NCBI GenBank assembly: GCA_030691665.1
Contig: JAUYDU010000560.1
Coordinates: 1-10,113, forward strand
DNA from: Chloroflexota bacterium
GTDB lineage: Bacteria > Chloroflexota > Dehalococcoidia > SM23-28-2
Direction: 5' to 3'
Length of the DNA: 10,113 bases
The first letter of the stretch is position 1. Each line of letters begins with the position of its first letter. Position numbers and translations under genes: made by a program. This document shows, one piece after another, positions 1 to 10,050 of this stretch. The notes under the pieces were generated by a model. It saw only the letters and a list, made by a program, of their open reading frames with translations. It did not search any database and was not told where the DNA came from.

Positions 1-102
1 AATATGACTACCACGTTGCCTGACCACTTCATATCCGAAGTGCCGTCCCAGTCGGCGGATGAGCTCCCTGGCCGAAAGGACGGGATACCTACGGGGGCTC
101 AT
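1..102 (-). CDS. hicA: HicA-family mRNA interferase toxin, 5' part only
   Basis: Reading leftward from an ATG at 102, 34 codons are open to the window edge. The peptide starts MSPRRYPVLSARELIRRL and continues through GYEVVRQRGSHI. This is the N-terminal half of the HicA/YcfA fold: a first helix (about residues 10-22, ARELIRRLGRHF), then strand GYEVV, then RQRGSH, whose His33 matches the catalytic histidine of the family's G-S-H motif. HicA toxins are small double-stranded-RNA-binding-fold ribonucleases that cleave mRNA until held by HicB. The start overlaps the hicB stop as ATGA, and no strong Shine-Dalgarno lies in front, so translation is probably coupled to hicB. About half of the gene lies outside the window, so its integrity cannot be judged. 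Family assignment is firm because of both the motif and the hicB neighbour. Confidence 0.85.
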   Translation of the reverse strand, partial: MSPRRYPVLSARELIRRLGRHFGYEVVRQRGSHI

Positions 103-338
103 ACAATCTCATCAAAGTCATAGACGATCCGGATAGCCGGCTGCGGCGGCAACCCGTACTTCTCGCTTTCCCCTTCACCCAAATGAAGCGCTACAGCCTC
201 CCTTATGTTGGCCTTCAACTGGTCAAGTGTTTGGGCCTCGGTAAAGATGCTGAGCCCCTCGGCCCTGGCTAGATACCAGTCGCCCTCTTTGGTCACGATC
301 ATGGTCACGCAGCCGGTTCTCTCCCTAAGCCTGGCCAT
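99..338 (-). CDS. hicB: HicB-family antitoxin, short form
   Basis: This gene encodes 79 residues starting MARLRERTGCVTMIVTKEGD. The segment EGDWYLARAEGLSIFTEAQT followed by LDQLKANIREAVALHL is the HicB_like partial RNase-H fold: an edge strand, a degenerate 'GCFTEG'-type turn (here LSIFTEAQT), then the long helix. HicB proteins bind and neutralise HicA. Many also carry a C-terminal ribbon-helix-helix or HTH that represses the operon; here the protein ends after about 20 residues of tail (PQPAIRIVYDFDEIV), so no DNA-binding domain is present. I chose the ATG at 338 because AAGGAG lies 6 nt in front of it; a second Met (codon at 302-300) has no such site. It lies 10 nt behind prs and overlaps hicA by 4 nt, so it should be expressed from the prs promoter unless a promoter lies inside prs. 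Confidence 0.88.
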   Translation of the reverse strand: MARLRERTGCVTMIVTKEGDWYLARAEGLSIFTEAQTLDQLKANIREAVALHLGEGESEKYGLPPQPAIRIVYDFDEIV

Positions 339-344
339 AGCTGG

Positions 345-350
345 CTCCTT
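345..350 (-). promoter_or_regulatory. hicB Shine-Dalgarno embedded in the prs stop codon
   Basis: On the minus strand the sequence reads TAAGGAG followed by six bases and ATG. The TAA (351-349) is the prs stop codon, and its last two bases form the start of the AAGGAG ribosome binding site of hicB. A ribosome ending prs would sit on the hicB initiation site, which suggests translational coupling or reinitiation. This site decides the hicB start. Confidence 0.75.
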
Positions 351-1290
351 ACTGGAACAGCTCCCCCACCGAATGGCCGGTGTGGATGCGCCCGATGGCC
401 TCACCCAAAAGGGGTGCCAAAGACAGAACGGTGATCTTGGGCAACCGCTTCTCCACCGCCAAGGGGATAGTATCGGTCACCACCAGCTCCCTGATGGGCG
501 CCTCCTCGATCCTCTGCACGGCCGGCCCCGACAGGACCGGGTGGGTGCAGCAGGCGTAGACCTCGGCCGCCCCGTGCTGACGCAGCATGTCCACGGTCGC
601 TACCAGGGTGCTGCCAGTGTCCACCTCGTCGTCCACAATCAAGGCATTCATGCCCCCTACCTCGCCGATGATATCGACGGCCTCCGTCCGCTGTTCGTTG
701 CTGATCCGCCGCTTCTCCACGATGGCCAGGGGAGCGTTCAGGCGGTCGGCCACATTGCGAGCGCGCTTGGCGTCGCCCACATCGGTCGCCACCACCGTCA
801 GGTCGGGGATGCGCTTCTCCTTGAAGTAGCGGCTGAGGATGTACAGAGCGGTTAGCTCGTCCACCGGGATGTTGAAGAAGCCCTGGATCTGGCCGGCGTG
901 GAGGTCCACGGTGATCAGGCGGTCGGCTCCCGCCGTCTCGATGAAGTTGGCCACCAGCCGCGCACTGATGGGCACCCGTGGCTGGTCCTTCTTGTCGCTG
1001 CGGCCATAGGCATAGTAGGGCACGACGGCCGTGATCCGCCCGGCAGACGCCCGCTTGGCGGCATCGATCATGATAAACAGCTCCATCAGGCGATCATTGA
1101 CCGGCGACACGATCGGCTGCACCAGGAACACGTCGCGGGCGCGAATGTTCTCGCAGAAGCGCACGAAGATGTTCTCGTTGCTGAACTGGAAAACCTCGCA
1201 CCGTCCCAGGGGCATCTCCAGATAGTCGCAGATCGCCTGGGCGAGCTGGGGGTGAGCGTTGCCGCTGAAGACACGCAGCTCCTGATACAC
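349..1290 (-). CDS. prs: Ribose-phosphate pyrophosphokinase (PRPP synthetase)
   Basis: The 313-residue product has the usual family length. The enzyme transfers pyrophosphate from ATP to ribose 5-phosphate, giving cytosolic PRPP for purine, pyrimidine, NAD, histidine and tryptophan synthesis. Two phosphoribosyltransferase-like domains are visible. The N-terminal one carries FSNEN (36-40, where many family members have FSDGE), the ATP-side segment YYAYGRSDKKDQPRVP (92-107), and DLHAGQIQGFF (129-139) with metal-site His131. The second has TDVGDAKRAR (169-178) with Asp170, the flexible catalytic loop EKRR (192-195, Lys193 and Arg195), and the PRPP-binding loop VDDEVDTGST (219-228). The loop has S where most members have G (DTGGT), and TDVGDAK replaces the usual SPDxGG. 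Key acids and bases are kept, so I expect activity. The start is GTG, with AAGGAGAG 8 nt upstream. It is divergent from rpoB and is followed 10 nt later by hicB. Confidence 0.96.
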   Translation of the reverse strand: MYQELRVFSGNAHPQLAQAICDYLEMPLGRCEVFQFSNENIFVRFCENIRARDVFLVQPIVSPVNDRLMELFIMIDAAKRASAGRITAVVPYYAYGRSDKKDQPRVPISARLVANFIETAGADRLITVDLHAGQIQGFFNIPVDELTALYILSRYFKEKRIPDLTVVATDVGDAKRARNVADRLNAPLAIVEKRRISNEQRTEAVDIIGEVGGMNALIVDDEVDTGSTLVATVDMLRQHGAAEVYACCTHPVLSGPAVQRIEEAPIRELVVTDTIPLAVEKRLPKITVLSLAPLLGEAIGRIHTGHSVGELFQ

Positions 1291-1298
1291 CGAATCGT

Positions 1299-1306
1299 CT
1301 CTCCTT
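1299..1306 (-). promoter_or_regulatory. prs ribosome binding site
   Basis: AAGGAGAG on the minus strand ends 8 nt before the GTG codon at 1290. It supports GTG as the prs start, because no in-frame ATG with a comparable site is near. Confidence 0.7.
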
Positions 1307-1329
1307 GCCTACCTCTGCCAGCCGAAATC

Positions 1330-1338
1330 AATATAGCA
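1330..1338 (-). promoter_or_regulatory. Likely prs promoter, extended -10 element
   Basis: On the minus strand the sequence reads TGC-TATATT: a 5-of-6 match to TATAAT, preceded by the TGn of an extended -10. No good -35 hexamer is found 16-18 bp further upstream, which extended -10 promoters tolerate. The predicted start would fall near 1323, leaving a leader of about 33 nt before the prs GTG, too short for a riboswitch. The call is by inspection only. An alternative -10, TATAAC at 1403-1398, also lacks a convincing -35. Confidence 0.4.
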
Positions 1339-1379
1339 TAAAGGATACAGAAAGAGGTATCGATGCCTCAGCGGTGAAC

Positions 1380-1396
1380 CTTTCGGCCAGCGAAAG
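1380..1396. repeat. Small perfect hairpin (6-bp stem)
   Basis: CTTTCG and CGAAAG flank a GCCAG loop. The stem is perfect but short, and no T-run follows on either strand. It could be chance; it is noted because it is the first of a series of dyads in this region. Confidence 0.4.
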
Positions 1397-1415
1397 CGTT
1401 ATACAGAGAGGAAGA

Positions 1416-1440
1416 GGCCGGAAGCACATCGCTTCCGGCC
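1416..1440. repeat. Perfect 10-bp inverted repeat
   Basis: GGCCGGAAGC at 1416-1425 and GCTTCCGGCC at 1431-1440 form a perfect GC-rich 10-bp stem around the 5-base loop ACATC. On the plus strand it is followed by GGGCTGG, and on the minus strand by a pyrimidine-rich but not T-rich tract, so it is not a standard rho-independent terminator. Role unknown. It could be a protein-binding dyad in the prs/rpoB control region, or part of a structured transcript. Confidence 0.65.
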
Positions 1441-1443
1441 GGG

Positions 1444-1490
1444 CTGGTGGGCAGGCGTTTGTCTGGTAGACACCGCCAACATACCACCAG
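1444..1490. repeat. Compound stem: nested inverted repeats
   Basis: Three nested arms can pair in order: CTGGTGG (1444-1450) with CCACCAG (1484-1490), GGCG (1454-1457) with CGCC (1474-1477), and TGTCT (1460-1464) with AGACA (1468-1472) around a GGT loop. Small internal loops separate the arms. Together they would make one 47-nt irregular hairpin beginning only 3 nt after the previous dyad, which hints that the two belong to one unit. No function is assigned. Confidence 0.5.
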
Positions 1491-1514
1491 AGGCGGGCGC
1501 CGTAAAGGGGCGGC

Positions 1515-1659
1515 CAATTGTGTGACCGGTGCACCGTTGGTGGGTAGGTTTTTCACGACCCCAGCCTGAAGGCTGGGGCATCGAGGGCGCCAGGCATGCC
1601 CCCGCCTTGAGGCGGGGGTGGAGAAGCAACCCACCGATTGTGAACCAGCCGCCCAATTG
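1515..1659. repeat. Nested ~145-bp palindrome, REPIN-like element
   Basis: Two 20-nt hairpins sit 40 bp apart, start to start. The first (1559-1578) has an 8-bp stem CCCCAGCC/GGCTGGGG with loop TGAA. The second (1599-1618) has an 8-bp stem CCCCCGCC/GGCGGGGG with loop TTGA. Each is self-complementary, and each matches the reverse complement of the other at 17 of 20 positions. The stem differences are compensatory (A-T against C-G). Midway is GGCGCC (1586-1591), centred at 1588.5, exactly the symmetry point. Outside lie imperfect inverted arms of about 40 nt (1515-1554 and 1621-1659), both ending in CAATTG and sharing GGTGGGT. The left arm holds GTAG (1544-1547) ahead of its hairpin, and the right arm has GTTG in the matching place. 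GTAG in front of a palindrome, duplicated in inverted orientation, is the layout of REP doublets moved by RAYT (TnpA-REP) transposases. Assignment to that class is inference; the palindrome itself is plainly visible. Confidence 0.6.
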
Positions 1660-1682
1660 TTGCCATTGTCCTGCTGTTTGTG

Positions 1683-1712
1683 TTGACAAGCGCCTCCTGT
1701 TGATGGTATAGT
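1683..1712 (+). promoter_or_regulatory. rpoBC promoter, near-consensus sigma-70 type
   Basis: TTGACA (1683-1688, a perfect -35) and TATAGT (1707-1712, 5 of 6) are spaced by 18 bp, with TG at 1704-1705 forming an extended -10. This is the best match to a housekeeping promoter that I see in the window and points to rpoB. The start would be near 1719. It begins only 24 bp after the palindromic element ends. Confidence 0.8.
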
Positions 1713-1718
1713 GATCGA

Positions 1719-1841
1719 TTGATGGATGTAGGGCACTCCCCGACTTCCTGTTTCCCCATTTGTTGTCCGCTATAGCACTTTGTGTCTTCTAGCCACACGA
1801 GGGGCCACCGACTTAAGTAGCTCTCAGGAGGGTTTTTGTCT
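1719..1841 (+). promoter_or_regulatory. rpoB 5' leader
   Basis: The predicted leader is about 120 nt, rich in pyrimidines in its first half. I see no strong hairpin-plus-T-run attenuator and no recognisable riboswitch or ribosomal-protein binding structure. A weak TATAGC at 1769-1774 could be a second -10, but it has no matching -35. The leader ends in the rpoB ribosome binding site. Confidence 0.4.
1826..1831 (+). promoter_or_regulatory. rpoB ribosome binding site
   Basis: AGGAGG lies 10 nt before the ATG at 1842. An in-frame TTG at 1836 is only 4 nt away, too close, and a second ATG at 1848 is 16 nt away. The site therefore favours 1842 as the start. Confidence 0.75.
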
Positions 1842-5577
<3,736 letters not shown>

Positions 5578-5588
<11 letters not shown>

Positions 5589-8500
5589 AGTAAACGATTT
5601 CAACGCCATCCGCATATCCCTCGCTTCGCCAGAGCAGATTCGCTCCTGGTCCTATGGGGAGGTGACCAAGCCCGAGACTATCAACTACCGCACCCTCAAG
5701 CCCGAGAAGGATGGCCTGTTCTGTGAGAAGATCTTCGGGCCTACCAAAGACTTTGAGTGTTACTGCGGCAAGTACAAGCGGGTCCGCTACAAGGGCATCA
5801 TCTGCGACAAGTGCGGCGTAGAAGTGGCCCGCAGCAAGGTGCGCCGCGAGCGCATGGGTCACATCGAGCTGGCCTCGCCGGTGGCCCACATCTGGTTCGT
5901 CAAGGGCACACCCAGCCGCGTTGGCCTCCTTCTGGACATATCCCCCCGCAGTTTGGAGCGGGTCCTGTACTTCGCCCAGTACATCGTCACCCACGTGGAC
6001 GAGGCGGCCCGCGACCGCGCCATCGACGCCCTGCGGCAGAGGATGGAGCAGGAGGCGGCAGAACGGGAGAAGGAGTACGCCGATAAGCTCTCCGCCGCTG
6101 AGGCCGCCTCCGAAGAGGTCATCGCCAAGCTGGAGTCGCAACGGGTTGATCAACTCGCCCGCCTGGAACAGGAGCACAAGCGCAATCTCGAGACCCTAAA
6201 GAAGAGGGCCACCGCCCTGGAGAAGCAGCTCATCAAGAGCAAGGGCAAGGCCGCCGCCAAGGCCCTAGCCCTGGACGACAGCGTCATCGTGCCCCAGGGC
6301 GAGAGTGTGGCGGATGACGCCCTGGACCGGCTGGCGAAAGAGGTCGAGAGGCGAATGGCCGAACTGGAGGCCCTGTTTGCCCAGCGACGCAGCGACGCCG
6401 AACTCCTGGCCGATGTCGACATCCGCCAGCGCCGGGACGCCGCCTGGGCAAAGACAGAGCCCCTGCGAGAAAAGGTGCGCGAGGCGCGTCAGGCTGTCGC
6501 TGAGGAGTACCGCCTGAAGATCGAGGAACTGGAGGACCTCAAGGACCCCATTCGCGACGACGCCGTCACCCTCCTCATGGAGCCCAAGTATCGCGAGCTG
6601 GCCACAGCCTACCCGGATGCCTTCACCGCCGGCATGGGTGCCGAAGCCATCCTGGACACCCTCCACCGTGTCAGTCTGGATCAACTAACCGTTAAGCTGC
6701 GCCAGGAGATCCAGAACTTCAGTGGCCAGCGGCGCAAGAAGGCCACCAAACGCCTGAAGGTGGTGGAGGCCTTCCGCAGGAGCGGCAACCGGCCCGAATG
6801 GATGATCATCGGCGTTCTGCCAGTACTGCCGCCCGACCTGCGACCCATGGTCCAGCTAGACGGAGGCCGCTTCGCCACCAGCGACCTCAACGACCTCTAC
6901 CGGCGGGTGATCAACCGCAACAACCGCTTGAAGCGGCTGCTGGAGCTGGGAGCGCCGGAGATCATCATTCGCAACGAGAAGCGAATGCTCCAGGAGGCTG
7001 TCGACTCTCTCATCGATAACGGCCGCCGTGGCCGCGCCGTATCCACCGCCGGCAACCACAAGCTCAAGTCCCTCTCCGACATGCTCAAGGGCAAGCAGGG
7101 GCGTTTCCGCCAGAACCTCCTCGGCAAGCGCGTGGACTACTCCGGCCGCTCGGTCATCGTGGTGGGGCCCGAACTCAAGCTGCGCCAGTGCGGCCTGCCC
7201 AAACGGATGGCCCTGGAGCTGTTCAAGCCCTTCATCATGCACGCCCTGGTCGAGCGCGGCCTGGCCCACAACATCAAGTCGGCCAAGCGCATCGTGGAGC
7301 GTGCCAGGCCGGAGGTATGGGACATCCTCGACGAGATAACCCAGAAGCGGCCAGTCCTGCTCAACCGGGCGCCCACCCTCCACCGACTGGGCATCCAGGC
7401 CTTCGAGCCCGTCCTCATCGACGGCAGCGCCATCCAGCTCCATCCCCTGGTTTGCGCCGCCTTCAACGCCGACTTCGATGGCGACCAGATGGCCGTGCAC
7501 GTCCCCCTGTCGCGAGCGGCGGTGGCCGAGGCTCGCCAGATCATGCTCTCGGCCGAGAACCTGCTCCTGCCCAGCAGCGGCGAGCCCACGGTCGCCCCCA
7601 CCCTGGATATCGTCATGGGCTGTTACTACCTAACCATCCCCAAGCCTAGAGCCAAGGGCGAGTACCGCCAGGGCAGGCCCCCTCACGGAGTCTACGGTAG
7701 CTTCCAGGAGGCCAAGCTGGCCCACGACCTGGGCCTGGTGGCCCTCCAGGCCAAGATCAAAGCGCGTGACGCCAAGACCGGCGACGAGCTTATCGATACC
7801 ACGGTCGGCCGCATCATCTTCAACGAGGTGCTGCCCGACGAACTGGGCTTCCGCAACGAGACCATGGACAAGAAGATGCTCAAGGACCTGGTAGCAGAGT
7901 GCTACCACAAGCTGGGCATCGGACCCACTGCCGAGATGGTCGATGCCATCAAGGACATTGGCTTCCGCTACGCCACCCGCTCCGGCCTGACCATTGCCAT
8001 GAACGACCTCAAGGTACCCGACGAGAAGGTCAAACTCCTGGCCGAGGCCGATGCTCGCATCGCCGAGGTCGAGCAGCAGTTCCAGATGGGTCTCATCACC
8101 GAGGAAGAGCGCTACGACCAGGCGGTGGCTATCTGGCGAGAGACCACCGAACGAATGCAGACCGTCATCCAGGACGGGCTGAACCGCTACGGCGGCGTCT
8201 ATCTGATGGCCATCAGCGGAGCCAAGGGCAACATCAGCCAGATCAGCCAGCTGTGCGGCATGCGCGGTCTCATGTCCGACCCCGCCGGCCGCATCATCGA
8301 CCTGCCCATCCGCTCCAGCTTCCGCGAGGGACTGACGGTGTTGGAGTACTTCATCTCCACTCACGGTGCCCGCAAGGGCCTGGCCGACACCGCCCTTCGC
8401 ACCGCCGACAGCGGTTACCTGACCCGCCGCCTCATCGATGTCTCCCAGGAGGTCATCGTACTGGAAGACGATTGCGGCACCACCGCCGGCATCTGGCTGT

Positions 8501-10050
8501 CGGAGCCGGCAGACAAAGGTGTCTTCGAATCCCTCAGAGAGCGTATCATCGGCCGCTGGGCCGCCTCCGACCTCTTCGATCCCGAGACGGGCGAGGTTAT
8601 CGTCCGCCGCAACGAGGAGATCACCGAGGCAGCGGCCCAGCGCGTCGAGGCACTCGGCATTCGGCGGGTGCACGTCCGCTCGGCCCTCTCCTGCCAGGCC
8701 AAGCGAGGCATCTGCGCCCCCTGCTACGGCCGCAGTCTCGCCCGCGGCGATATGGTCCGCCTGGGTGAGGCCGTAGGCATTGTGGGCGCCCAGAGCATCG
8801 GCGAGCCTGGCACCCAGCTCACCATGCGCACTTTCCACACCGGCGGCGTGGCCGGCATCGACATCACCTCCGGTCTGCCCCGAGTGGAAGAGCTGTTCGA
8901 GGCTCGGGTGCCTAAGGGCGCCGCCATCGTGGCCGAGATCGACGGCACAGCCGAGATCGTGCGCGATGGCGACAGCCGCCGCATAAAGATTGTCAGTAGC
9001 GAGCTCTACCGCGATGACTACGCCCTACCCGAAGGGGCCGACGTCCTGGTAGAGCACGAGCAGTGGGTGGAACAGGGGGCCCTTCTAGCCCGCCAGCCCC
9101 CACCCAAGAAGGCCAAGAGCAAGCGCAAACAGGAATCTCCGCTGCCCGTCCCCGCCGAGGACATCACCGCCCGCATGGCTGGCCGCGTCATGCGCGACCG
9201 CAACGACCGCCTCTCCCTCCTCTATGAGGAGCGAGAGGAGCGCGAGTACCTGGTGTCACCCACCGCCCGCATCCGCGTCGAGACCGGCCAGTACGTCCAC
9301 GCCGGCCGCCAGCTCACCGACGGCGCCATCAATCCTCAAGACATCCTGCGCGTCCAGGGGCCGGAAGCGGTGCAGCTCTACATGGTAGAGGAGGTGCAAA
9401 AGGTCTACCGCTCCCAGGGAGTGACCATCAACGACAAGCACATCGAGGTCATCGTCCGCCAGATGCTCCGCCGCGTGCGGGTCGACTCCCCCGGCGACAC
9501 CGCCCTCCTGCCCGGCGAACTGGTGGATCGCTTCCGCTTTGAAGAGGTGATTGCCAAAGTTCTAGCCGAAGGTGGCGAGGCTGCCACCGCTCAGCCAGTC
9601 CTTTTGGGAGTGACCAAGGCCTCCCTCAACACCGATAGCTTCCTGGCCGCCGCCTCCTTCCAGGAGACCACTCGCGTCCTCACCGAGGCAGCGGTAGGCG
9701 GCTCTGTCGACCACCTCCTCGGCCTTAAGGAGAACGTCATCATCGGCAAGCTCATCCCAGCCCGCGCCGCTATCACCCTGCCAGAGCGCCGGACGGTGAC
9801 CGAGCTGCTGGCACCGCCTGGCCTGCTGCCCGGCGAGGGCGACAGAGAGGCCGAAGATCTGGCCGAGGAGCTGTCCGCCCTGGCCTCCGACTCCCAGGTC
9901 TTCCCGGAGGACAAAGATGCTGGCAAGGAGCTGGGGGAAGGACTAGAAGAAGACCCGATCGAAGAGCTCGGGCAGACTGATGAGCCAGCTAGCGGTTATG
10001 ATCGAGGCCAGGGCCACGCAGTAGATGCAGATGGCCTCCAGAACGAATAG
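5578..10050 (+). CDS. rpoC: DNA-directed RNA polymerase subunit beta'
   Basis: The product is 1490 residues, long for the family (B. subtilis about 1200, E. coli about 1400). It carries the active-site metal loop NADFDGDQMAVH with Asp632, Asp634 and Asp636 holding catalytic magnesium. The N-terminal zinc site is Cys61, Cys63, Cys76, Cys79. The lid/rudder and clamp segments SLSDMLKGKQGRFRQNLLGK and RPVLLNRAPTLHRLGIQAFE are present. The trigger-loop region (about 918-952) includes EYFISTHGARKGLADTALRT. The second zinc site is Cys966, Cys1039, Cys1046, Cys1049. VGAQSIGEPGTQLTMRTFHT and the C-terminal GVTKASLNTDSFLAAASFQE and GLKENVIIGKL complete the core. Additions are a charged coiled-coil insertion (about 141-335), a Pro/Lys-rich linker in the jaw (1173-1190), and an acidic tail of about 90 residues. 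TTG is chosen as start for its GGAGG and because the protein then begins right at the conserved N terminus. Its last 35 codons lie antisense to a VKOR gene. No terminator is visible before the window ends. Confidence 0.98.
5998..6585 (+). other. RpoC coiled-coil insertion (part of rpoC)
   Basis: This marks beta' residues of about 141-335. They follow the conserved ERVLYFAQYIVTHVDE and precede KYRELATAYPDAFTAGMGAEAI. The segment is almost all Glu, Lys, Arg, Ala, Gln and Leu with heptad-like spacing (for example RQRMEQEAAEREKEYADKL and ARLEQEHKRNLETLKKRAT), broken near 239-254 by a short non-helical stretch containing SVIVPQGES. It could form a helical hairpin of two long arms projecting from the clamp. 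Lineage-specific insertions at this end of beta' are known in several phyla; the structure suggested here is inference from composition. Confidence 0.7.

Larger units (their letters stand above)
1339..1682. other. Divergent intergenic core, non-coding, rich in dyads
   Basis: I find no credible gene between the two divergent promoters. Small open frames exist on both strands, but they run through hairpin arms, have no ribosome binding sites and resemble no family. What the stretch holds is a succession of inverted repeats, listed separately (1380-1396, 1416-1440, 1444-1490, 1515-1659). None is followed by a run of T in a position that would make a standard intrinsic terminator. By the promoter calls made here, this core lies upstream of both transcripts, so the dyads act as DNA structures or belong to an RNA whose promoter I do not recognise. 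Confidence 0.6.

Noticed and set aside
1549..1578. Possible intrinsic terminator from TTTTT (1549-1553) and the hairpin at 1559-1578
   Set aside because: The T-run precedes the hairpin on the plus strand. On the minus strand the hairpin does precede an A-run, but that is not a T-run in the RNA sense required, and no upstream gene needs a terminator there.
1559..1618. CRISPR-like repeats (two similar 20-nt units with a 20-nt spacer)
   Set aside because: There are only two units, each self-complementary and mutually inverted around a palindromic centre. They are hairpins of one palindrome, not direct repeats, and no cas gene is present.
1748..1774. Second rpoB promoter with -10 TATAGC at 1769-1774
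   Set aside because: The hexamer 17 bp upstream is a poor -35, and there is no extended -10 TG. The 1683-1712 promoter is far better.
1368..1798. Overlapping small frames on both strands in the prs-rpoB spacer
   Set aside because: They run through the hairpin arms, share no ribosome binding sites with sensible spacing, and their residues (Pro, Arg, Gly, Cys runs) reflect repeat composition.
7630..8838. A 402-codon open frame on the minus strand inside rpoC
   Set aside because: It is antisense to the most conserved part of beta', has a composition typical of GC-rich mirror frames (repeated Gly, Ala, Val, Asp, His), no ribosome binding site and no family resemblance.
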